Source: Chara braunii (taxonomy: Eukaryota > Streptophyta > Charophyceae > Charales > Characeae). From it: 42,193 nucleotides of DNA. Below, piece by piece: positions 32,026 to 40,776 of the stretch (position 1 is the first letter of the stretch; every line of letters begins with the position of its first letter). Location: positions 654,870 to 697,062 of the forward strand of contig BFEA01000037.1 in assembly GCA_003427395.1 (NCBI GenBank), read 5' to 3'. The translations under genes were made by a program, and so were the position numbers. The notes under the pieces were generated by a model that was not told the DNA's origin, made no database searches, and saw only the letters and a program-made list of their open reading frames with translations.

Positions 32026-32184
32026 TTCCTCCTTCAGTGGAGGAGCCGACATCGAAGGACCAAAAAGCAACGTCGCTATTAATGCTCGGCCACCACAACC
32101 AGTTATCCCTGTGGTAACTTTTCCTCTAGCTTCAAGTCCTGAAACGCCTAAGGATCGATAGGCGATCGTAGCTGGCCACCAACA
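32026..32184 (-). pseudogene. Fragment of nuclear large-subunit (25S/28S) rRNA, antisense
   Basis: The plus strand is the reverse complement of the 3' third of nuclear LSU rRNA: GAGCCGACATCGAAGGA, AAAAAGCAACGTCGCTAT, CAGTTATCCCTGTGGTAACT, CTCTAGCTTCAA and GGATCGATAGGC occur in the right order. TGACAC is missing between TTTTC and CTCTAG, and there are scattered changes. CTCTAGCTTCAA and GGATCGATAGGC are as in plant 25S. The fragment is flanked by GCACCAGGTTCAGGC (32011-32025) and GCACCTGGTTCAGGC (32185-32199), which looks like a target-site duplication. Confidence 0.85.
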
Positions 32185-32199
32185 GCACCTGGTTCAGGC

Positions 32200-32642
32200 G
32201 CATCGTTGATTGTTGCAGCCCGTTTCCTAAAACGAACAGGCGCAGCAAACTGCACTACGATGAAGGGGTGGGGGGAATCTAACAGAAGAAAAATTAATAT
32301 CAGAAAAATCTAAGAAAAATATAAAAGTAATCTGACTTATCTGATGTTGCACCTGCTGTCCGTTTCTCCAAACGAATGGGCGCAGTTTCTTGAAAACGAG
32401 TGAGGGGGGCGAACTGTGTGGCCCATTCGTTTCTCCAAACGAATGGGCCCAGGACGTTTGTCGGGTCCTAGCCGCCCCTCGAAAAATAATGGGGTGATTT
32501 TCAAGTGTCCTTTCACCCCACCGGACATGGCCTAGAGGTCCAGACACAAGACACTGCAGGCTTTTGAGGTGGCGGGTTTCGCACAGGCCCGAGCAATTTC
32601 AAAGCGGCCGCTTTGACGTGGCTCCCGCCACTGCTGCCCGTT
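32200..32642. other. Stretch with repeated GTTTCTCC/AACGAATGGGC hairpins
   Basis: CCCGTTTCCTAAAACGAACAGG (near 32220), GTCCGTTTCTCCAAACGAATG (near 32358) and CCCATTCGTTTCTCCAAACG (near 32421) are small hairpins of one family. No gene is seen. Confidence 0.5.
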
Positions 32643-32818
<176 letters not shown>

Positions 32819-33212
32819 CACAGACAGTGCTTCCAATCTGAAAACTCTGACATTCTGAATTGAACTGCAAAGTTCGAACTTTTAAGTTATATATGAAGTT
32901 ATGAACTTAAATTACTAAATCCGAAGTTCAAAGTTCAGAGTTAATCATACCTTTTTCAAAAAAAACTCTGTGTTACGATCCTGGCCAAATTCGAAGTATA
33001 GAAACATTAGAAAGTACAATGTCGTCCTATTGCAAAAAGAAATGAATGAACTTAAGAGGAGAGAGAGGGAAAGACGAAGGAGAAGAAGTAAGGAAGAAGA
33101 AGAAGATGATGTACTCCAGCATAGACCAATGACGAGGCTCTTCTTTCTCGCCAAGCAATCTCCTCCTCGTCATCTCCTCCCCTCTTATTCAAACAAGAAA
33201 TAACAATAATAA
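32819..33212. other. Unassigned A/G-rich stretch
   Basis: GAAGTT/GAACTT words recur at 32868-32940 and an AGGAGAAG-type purine tract lies at 33055-33110. No gene is supported. It ends at the candidate LTR edge of element D. Confidence 0.45.
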
Positions 33213-34351
33213 TGTTGAATGGCTGAACCAGAATCAATGTCCGAATCCCACTTCTACTGCAGGCACAACATGAGGTCCACCATGGCCATGGCCACCATTC
33301 CTCGTCCTCTACACACAGGCCGAGGCTATGGCGGAGTACTGAGGACTCTCCCTCCTGTCCAAAGGATAACCCAAAGCAGCTATGTCGCTGCCCTTCTGTC
33401 CCCAGGTCAGCTGCCCTTCTGTCCCCAGGTCAACTCCATGCAGCTATGCTGCTGCCCACTCAACCGCCATGTCTGACTCTGTCCCGAGCTTCCTTGATGT
33501 GGCACCACCCCCACTGGGGCCTTCCAGATGCAGCGCCTAACAAGGTGATGAAGATGGTGTCTACCATGGCCAGGTAAGCACCCCACCACTCTCCTCCTTG
33601 GTCCCCTTCTCCCTCCTCCTCCTACCGGTAGAGCTCCACCATAGCCAAGGTGGAAGCTCCCGGCTTCTTCCTCCCATCAGCACTATAGTACCCAGCGCCA
33701 CTCCGGCCAGCGCTCCAACAGCGTGTCGCCAAACTTGCACACTGAAGAATGAGGTCGAGCTCTTGCCTCGGCCTCTTGATATAGGGGCCTGCTTGCCTCC
33801 TGGGCGGTGACTTCCAGGCCGCTCGGGACCTCCTCCCTTTCGGAGGGAATCATCACTGCAAACTCTGATATTGCCCGTACAGGCTCTAGACTCAGACTGG
33901 ATGGACTGGTACCGGCCTAGACCTAGCCTACCGCTACTAGGCCTCTAAAAATGCGAACTTTGTCTTCTTCTGCTCGGCCTCGAGTACCCAGCACATCTAC
34001 CGCTACTGGGTGCGGTACCGGCCTACCTGCTACTTGAGTGTTTTTCCGCTGCTCTAAGCATTGCGGGACCCTGGCTCCGCTACTTGAGTGTTTTCCCTGC
34101 CGCAACCCTCAATGCCACGACCACAGGGAAGTACCGGTCGTACGGGCCTGCCAAACAAGCAAGTACCCTTACGGGTGACACACACACTCATGCCGACAAG
34201 CACTCAGACAGGCACGCAAGTCAACAGGCACGCACACATACAGACTTAGAAAACATAGCAGAATGCAGGAATCTCGACAAGGCATCCATTCCATCGGCAG
34301 AACTTCAGAAATCAGCAGTGTTCTCAGTCTGTGTTATGGCGGGTCATTACA
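33213..34351 (-). repeat. Probable 3' LTR of element D
   Basis: The inner edge is well supported: on the minus strand TGTAATGACCCGCC follows directly after the polypurine tract. The outer edge (TGTTGAATGG at 33213) is only a candidate; the size of 1.14 kb would be close to the LTR of A (1.08 kb). It contains a 23 bp tandem duplication (CTGCCCTTCTGTCCCCAGGT at about 33389-33434), and CCTAGACCTAGCC-like words also seen in the LTR of A. Confidence 0.5.
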
Positions 34352-34377
34352 CTACCCCCCCCCTCAAGAGTGAGGTC
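34352..34377 (-). other. Polypurine tract of element D
   Basis: The minus strand has GAG followed by ten G and TAG directly before the LTR start TGTAATGACC. Its place after the integrase stop and against the LTR is as expected. Confidence 0.8.
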
Positions 34378-34545
34378 CCTTCGAGCAAGTAACTCAATCA
34401 GAGTCCTTGCATAATGCATCATAAGCGTAAATAGCAAAAACAGATCGGGTATGTTCCGTAGGAGTGAGTGTAGCAGTGAATTTAGGCTGCTGTCAAAACT
34501 AATCAATCGTTCGTATGCGTTGACGACTCGCGGGGCACTCTGCAG

Positions 34546-34958
34546 CTAGTCTTTCTTAGTGATCCAGTAAAACTCATTCAACGGGTGGTACAAAAAATGG
34601 ACTTTGTACTGTCTGTTTCTTCCCTTTCCACTGTGCTCGACAATTCTATCAACCTCGTGACCGCCATTGATTGCGCGGGGAATCATTGATTCTCGATATG
34701 GAAAAGTTTCAGGTGGTTCATACGAAAACAACTTCGACGCATGAAAGACTGGGTACATGCGCAGATGAGTAGCCACATCGATCGTGTAAGAAGGATCGAA
34801 GGCATCATCTCCTACTCGGTTCAGCACCTTCCACAGACCGTAGTACTGAGGAAGAAGCTTCCGTGATACACCTTCGTCTTCAGAAAACTCAAACATCTTA
34901 ACCCAGACATAACTCCCCACTGTGAAAGGGTCAGGCTGACGCTTTTTGTTTGCATGCT
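34546..34958 (-). pseudogene. pol: Element D integrase C-terminus with chromodomain-like tail
   Basis: On the minus strand the frame begins at the edge of the inserted DNA transposon (HANKKRQPDPF), then SYVWVKMFEFSEDEGVSRKL, HLRMYPVFHASKLFSYEP and a chromodomain-like tail from HEVDRIVEH to EFYWITKKD, stopping at 34546-34548. The tail has the same layout as in A and B. It was cut from the integrase core by the 987 bp insertion. Confidence 0.9.
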
Positions 34959-34961
34959 TAA

Positions 34962-35948
34962 ACCACCAGTACTTGGCCCAGCTATTGAAGTCGAGCCTGA
35001 ATATGCCCTGCGTGCCAATTTTTGCCGAGCCTGCGGGGAGTGGGAAAAAATATGGGATATCTGCTGCTGCAAGCAGGTACCGCCCCTTCCTTTAGACCTG
35101 CTGCCAGCAGATGGAACGTAAACAGGCCATTGTTTTCTTGTTTCCACTCTCGCATTCAATGCTCCCGTGAAGGATCTTCTTCCAAAAAACAAAAGGCAAA
35201 AAAAAAAAAAAGAGAGAAAAGTGAACGCCGTGCAGCAGTGAAGCCAGATACATGCGTCGAAGTTGCAACGTTACACTGCCTCTGGGACCTGAGGCAATGA
35301 ATGCTCCCCGTCTCTCATGGGGAGCAAGTGCATAAACAGCCAACTATCTTATTATAAAAAATAAAAAAAAAAACGAAAAGGGGGAAACGGGAAACAGGCA
35401 TCTGAACGTGATTGGCCTGAGATTCATACAACGCCGTGCAGCAGTGAAGCCAGATACATGCGTCGAAGTTGCAGCGTCACACTGCCTCTGGAACCTGAGG
35501 CATTGAATGCTCCCCGTCTCTCACGGGGAGCAAATGCAGAAACAGCCAACGATCTTTACCAAAAAAAAAAAAAAAAAACGAGAAGGGGGAAACGGGAAAC
35601 CAGCATCTGAACGTGATTGCCCTAAGATTCATATAACGTGGTGCATAAGTGAAGCCAGATACATTCTTTCCCCCCCCCCCAAAAAAAAATGAAAAGAAAG
35701 GAAATCAACCATCTATCTTTACTTTTTCCTCGTCCGTTTTCTTTTTTGTTTTTTTGCCTCCTTGCTACCACTGTCCGCGCGTTTCCACATAGCACACCAC
35801 CAGGACATCGTGTAGTCCTTTTGCCCCATTTCCATGGGGCAACCAAGTCCCTACCCCGTTGCCATGCCAAGCCTTTGCCGAGGCGCGGGAAACGCGCAGC
35901 GTTAACGCTAAGGGCCCGCGGCCGATGTATGGGCCAAGTACCGGTGGT
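34962..35948. mobile_element. 987 bp non-autonomous DNA transposon with TAA/TTA target duplication
   Basis: Ends are inverted repeats: ACCACCAGTACTTGGCCC at the left and GGGCCAAGTACCGGTGGT at the right, 17 of 18 pairing. TAA flanks both sides (34959-34961 and 35949-35951). Leaving out the element plus one TAA rejoins the integrase reading frame of D without a gap, which confirms both ends. A 3 bp TTA/TAA duplication is typical of PIF/Harbinger elements. No transposase is encoded; inside are two copies and a piece of a 206 bp tandem repeat. The 128 bp element at 21944 has the same ends. Confidence 0.88.
35226..35668. repeat. 206 bp tandem repeat, 2.2 copies, inside the DNA transposon
   Basis: Units start at 35226, 35432 and 35637 (partial) with CG(C/T)(C/G)GTGCA. 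Each full unit carries a hairpin, GCTCCCCGTCTCTCATGGGG and GCTCCCCGTCTCTCACGGGG, and an A-run. Confidence 0.9.
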
Positions 35949-36660
35949 TAAATCATGGCACTGCGTCGCCTTTCCATAGCTGCAACAGCAACTTTGAGCA
36001 AACAATCAAACTTAGCGTTGTAGCCTGGCTGGCCAGGTGTCAGGCCAGGTGGCTGTTCAGGAAACAGATAGGATAGAGGATTGCGAATTTTCCACCCCAG
36101 GTGCAGCCGGTTAGGTGTCATCCGGGTGGAGTAGTGTACGGAGTTGTTGTTCAACCCCTGCACAATCGGCAACTCCTCATCCCAAGAGTTCTGATCAGGC
36201 ACAATAAGAGCTCGGAGAAATTGGATCACAGTCTGGTTAATCTCCTCGGCCAGCCCATTGGCTTCGGGATGTCGACCAGATGTCATCTTGAGTTTGATGT
36301 CATAGATCTGGGAGGTGAAGTCCTTCCAATCTGCACTTATGAACCTAGTGTCCCGATCACTCACGAGAGTTTTCGGCCCACACCGCAGAATGTACTTCTT
36401 ATGAAACTCTTTGATCACAAGGTCAGTTGGCGCGTGAGGTGGTAATGGAATTAGATTCAGAAATTTTGAAAAGCGGTCAGCGATCACCACTACGTGCGAA
36501 TATCCATTCCTACTCTTCTTCCCCATGTCTGTGAAGTCGATGGAAAGAGACTCACCCGGGCCATCAGGATTAGGAAGAGGATGCAGCAGCCCATAGGGCT
36601 TTTGCCGAGACGGTTTGATGCGTTGACAGACTTCTCACTCAGCCTCAAACTTTCGTGCCA
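35949..36660 (-). pseudogene. pol: Element D integrase core
   Basis: The catalytic triad is present: Asp in SIDFTDMGKK, Asp in SDRDTRF and Glu in NGLAEEIN, the last two about 36 residues apart. Upstream, the zinc finger has lost its third ligand: in the CxxC pair the first Cys codon is now TGA (about 36634), leaving EVCQR. The open frame from 36526 runs 192 codons to the insertion at AMI (35949), where the DNA transposon adds a stop. Confidence 0.9.
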
Positions 36661-36873
36661 TTCGTTTCATTCCAGGCCATACAAACTTTTGCGGCAGACT
36701 TCCGTATGTTTTCTCAAAACCGAAGTGTCCACTCCGGTCATAAGCCAAGTCGAAGAAGTAAGGATCGACTCATGGTTGGGTACACATAGTCGGTCATGCT
36801 TCCCATAACGTCTAAAAAGTAAGCCCTTACACTCATGGAAATCAGGCTGACTGCTAGGGTCAGCTCAAATCTG

Positions 36874-37107
36874 CTAAAGGATGGGACTGAGTTCCGGGTC
36901 CTTGGCAGTATGCTTAACGAGTTCCTCCTTCAAATTCTTACGGAGATCATAGGAACCCACAAGGCAAGTCATGTACTCAGGATGGAGAGACAAAGCATCC
37001 GCAACGCGATTGTAACAACCTTTCTTGTGCTTAAGTTCAAAACCATACACGTCAATCTCATGCAGCCAGCGAGTCAATGTAGTTGATGGATTAATCTGTG
37101 TCTGAAT
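36874..37107 (-). pseudogene. pol: Element D RNase H end and linker
   Basis: RWLHEIDVYGFELKHKKGC and VADALSLHPEY are the connection words also seen in A and B. A TGA at 37108-37110 separates it from the RNase H start. Downstream (36660-36873) the zinc-finger region is present but split over frames. Confidence 0.8.
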
Positions 37108-38130
37108 TCATTTCAAAGTCTCGTGATTTGATAACACTTTGAAATGACGACCCAAGAGGTAGTGTTTCCAATGATCTAGTGCCTCTCTCAAGACGTAGAG
37201 TTCTCGCATGTAAGTGGAGGCAACTACCTTGTGACTGGGCATGCGTTTGCTGTAATATTCAAGCGGACGTAAGCCATCGCCGTCATCTTGTTGCAGCACT
37301 GCGCCAATCCCATACAAGCTTGCATCCATAGTTACTACGAATGTAAGTTTGGGGTATGCAATGCGGAGCACCGGATGACTCACCAAAGACTCCTTCAACG
37401 CATGGAAGGCTGTTATGCATTCCCCATCCCATTTGTAAGACACATTCTTACTTGTAAACTTGGACAGTAGACGGGTGATGATAGAGAATTTGGGTACAAA
37501 CTTACGACAGTATGAAGCAAGACCAAGAAAAGAACGCAACTCGCGGACATTGGCCGGTTGAGGCCTGCAGCAGACAACTGATGTCCAAGGTAGATGACGC
37601 TGTCCCTCCCAAACTCAGATTTCCTTGAGGATCTGTAACACTTCTTCAAGGTGTCTCATGTGTTCCTCATCCAGATAAACAACAACAAATCAATTGATCT
37701 GATTGCGGAAAACCTTGTCCATGAGACTTTGAAAGGTGGCTGGTGCATTCATAAGGCCAAAGGGCATGGCGGTAAACTCGTACAACCCATCGCGAGTTTT
37801 GAATGCAGTTTTATGCTGGTCTGCAGGGTCGACTTCAATCAGGTGGTAGCCAGGTTTGAGATCGATCTTGCGGGAAGACCTTGCACCCACCTGCAGCATC
37901 AAGCAGATTATCAATACGCCGCAAAGGATATGCATTCTTTCTTGTTATTCTATTCAGTCCGCGGTAATCGATACACATCAGTAGTTTGCCCCCTTTCTTC
38001 GGGACAAACAGAACCGGTGCATCGAATTCGGATTCGCTTGGCTTGATCCATCCCTTCCCAATCATGTCATCGATCTGTCTGCGCAACTCCTCCAATTCGC
38101 CTAAGCCCATTCGATAGACACAACCTTTTG
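37108..38130 (-). pseudogene. pol: Element D reverse transcriptase and RNase H start, active site deleted
   Basis: From the N-terminus: KGCVYRMGLGELEELRRQ, KGWIKPSESEFDAPVLFVPK, MCIDYRGLNRITRKN; a frameshift near 37895; KIDLKPGYHLIEVD, MPFGLMNAPATFQ; a TGA at 37690-37692; then VVVYLD followed at once by EEHMRHLEE. Compared with A and B, the second Asp of YLDD and about eight following residues are gone (near 37668), so this enzyme cannot be active. More shifts follow near 37540-37640, then RNase H (TMDASLYGIGAVLQQDDGDG). Confidence 0.9.
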
Positions 38131-39119
38131 GAGGAGTGCTACTTTCTATCAACTCGATCTTGTGTCGGACCGGACGCACGAGAACTCCATGCGGTTCGGC
38201 CAAGACTTCACGGTTGAGAAGGTTGCGGATTTCTGATGGGACTTCCGGAGGTGGATCATCACTTCCAGGTGCAAGCATACCGGATTGCATAGGTGCAGCC
38301 AAAACAACAGAATTGGAAGCAGAGTCGTTTGGACTAGAAGTAGATTTAGTAGAGGTAGAAGTAGTTGCATTAGAGGTAGAAACAACATGCAAAGTAGAAT
38401 AATTATATACAACAAAAATAGAAGGCACATGAGCAGGCATAACAAAGGCTATATACATTTGCTCATCAACTTTTCGTCGACGCCACTTTTTGCAGAATTG
38501 CATTGCATTGAGAAAAGTGACTTGGGACTCGTGCGGCTCATCCAAGAGGACTGGACGCTCGATTCCCATGGCATCTTTGACCATGAATTGTGAATTCTTC
38601 CACGTGGTTTTTTCACATTGGGCCTACAACCAGCCCAAGCCAATAACCGCGTCGAAGGGGTATTTATCAAGGACATAGAAGTTCAACTCATGCGTGATTG
38701 TGCGATCTGCATCAAAGGTAGTGCGCACACCTTTGACTACATGTGTAGATGTCACAACCTCTTGGTTGCCCACTTGGGTTCGACAAGGATTCTGCAAAGT
38801 CACTTGCTTCATTCCCAAGCGTGCCTTACGAATGTCGTGCGGTGAGAAGTATTTAGCGGTTGCGCCACAATCAGCCAACGCACGGATGTAACGACCATTA
38901 ATGCAGAGTTTGAAGAAGATCAACTTCGTTTTCCCTTGCGCGCGTTCTTGCTTCATGTAAGCCCAGTGCGACAAAAGAGCATGAAAGTCGATTTCTTCCG
39001 ACTCCACCCAAGGCTCCTTGTATAGGATGTGTATTTTCTCAGCCTTGGAATCAGATGGGGTCTCAGGAGAGGTTTGGTGAGTGGGATCAGAATCCAATGA
39101 AGGAACTGCAGTTACATGT
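38131..39119 (-). pseudogene. pol: Element D protease and linker to reverse transcriptase
   Basis: The active site is ALADCGATAKYFSP (about 38850), with Cys in place of the usual Ser/Thr as in A. The C-terminal patch is YPFDAVIGLGWL, followed by an in-frame TAG at 38624-38626; the same frame then goes on to the reverse transcriptase through a Ser/Thr-rich linker. The frame lies +1 relative to the end of Gag and has no ATG at its start, so it was reached by frameshifting or a base has been lost. Confidence 0.85.
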
Positions 39120-40776
39120 TCAGCCTGTCCGTCTGTAGAGTCTGTTGATGATGTCTCTACCCCGTTGCTGGTTTCCCTGCTGCAATCTGAAATAATGTTG
39201 GACTGAGTGTCCCGGTTTGGTGCAATGCAGGCAAACCCCTTTCTTCACCTTGTGTTTCCACTCACTTTCATTTATCCGGAGATCTACCCATGGTTTTGTG
39301 GCAGGATCTTCTGGTTTGGGTGGAATCTTCGCTCCCTTGGGAAGAAGAATGGTGTTAGTGTTGTTCTTCATTGTGGTCTTGGGTCCCTTACTTTTGAAGG
39401 CAGTCTTCTTGAAGGCATTCATGGATTCTTCGTCATTTACATACTCAGACTCATGGGTTGACGGAGAGCAAGACGCCTCGCAGCCTTGCTCTTGATCGTC
39501 ATCAAGAGAAGGATCCTCTGCGAAGGTCTCCTCGTCATCCTCAAGTAGATCGTGCATTGAAAAACGGTTGCTGCCTGGAAACCGTTTGCGGCCGGTGGCG
39601 TTTTTGCCACCCGATCCACCCGGGAGGTCTTGTGTCTCCAGCTTGACTAAGTCCCGCATGAGGGTAAGCCAATCTGTATACGCTATGAGTCCGAGCCGCA
39701 GGCGATGTGTTATAGTAGTGGGGACCGTACCTTTAATCACATCCAAGCAAGACTGCACAGTCATCTCCAAATCAGGAGTAGCGAAAAGTTTGCTAACATA
39801 CTGCTGCAGACTGTGCATGGTGCCGGTCCACTTGCTGTGCTTGAGCTTGTCAAGCTGAAGTCTAGCCTTGCCTGCAGCATGTGGATAAGCATACTGTTTG
39901 ATCAAGAGCTCCTCGAGTGTGGCTACAGGCGTAGCCTTCAGCCATTTGTTCAGGTCTATTCTTTTATAGCCTGCTTGCACAACTTGGATTTCTAAGAAAC
40001 CCCTTACGGCGGGTTCCACATTGGTCCCTAGGACCGACGACTGAGTAACCGGGAGTGTCCCCATCACATCAAAGTAGGATCGCATAGAGCTGATCCAGGA
40101 TTCAATGTCGTCCTTTCTGTCGTATTTAGACGGAATTTGTGCTGCCTTTCTATCCATGTAAGGAAAGCTGCAGCTAGGACCAGCGGTTGCTGGGTCCGGA
40201 TTCGGGGCTGCAACAGTTCCAGAATGCCCTGCACTGCCACTTGCCGCTGCATCAACAGCAACAACAACAACGGGGTCTAGACCTGCAGCAGATCCGGTTA
40301 GGCTGTTGGCCACACTCAAAGAAGAGGAAGAAGAAGAAGAAGACATGGTTAGAGGGGCAAGAACGGACTGACACGCAGCACTAGAAGCAGGGTAAGCACG
40401 GAAGGACATTTTGGGCCGGCTGCAAGTTAGCAAACTGTTGCAGCTGGTTACGGTGCTGCTGCGCCATCCGGGCCATATCCTCGCACAACTTCTTGAGTTC
40501 TTCGAACAACTTTGCGAGTTGGCCAGTATGGGCTTCAACAGCCCGGACTTCTACTAAGGCCCTGAGGAGTGGAACAATCTTCTCTTCTACCTCAGCATCA
40601 GTTAAGGCGGGTACCGTACTGAAGACGGCTTCATGAGCCTTTACTTTGTCTTCCCTCTCCTTCTCCTTCTCTTCCTCTTCCCTCTTTAATGCTTTCTCAT
40701 AAAAGAACTGGTACTGCGCTTTTTCTGCCTCAGGGGCAGCGTCCGTTTGCAGCTTCCATTCTGCTGCAGATGCCAT
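39120..40776 (-). pseudogene. gag: Element D gag
   Basis: The likely start is the ATG at 40776 (ATCATGGC, good context); the frame is open further upstream to 40953. A Lys/Glu-rich coiled coil (KREEEEKEKEREDKVKAHE) and a second helix region are followed by a frameshift near 40400-40420. Then come a Ser run, an Ala/Gly linker, the Gag core (DDIESWISSMRSYFDVMGTL, LQLDKLKHSKWTGTMHSLQQ) and an acidic linker. The zinc knuckle reads CLHCTKPGHSVQHY: the fourth ligand is Tyr where Cys is expected, a single-base change (TGC/TGT to TAC/TAT). Gag ends at TGA 39120-39122. Confidence 0.88.

Noticed and set aside
31683-32161. Overlapping plus-strand frames of 120-131 codons
   Set aside because: They run through low-complexity CT sequence and the antisense rRNA fragment.
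34958-35952. TTAA target (piggyBac-type) for the 987 bp element
   Set aside because: TTAA can be read only on one side in each orientation once the inverted repeats are aligned; a 3 bp TAA duplication fits both sides and restores the target frame.
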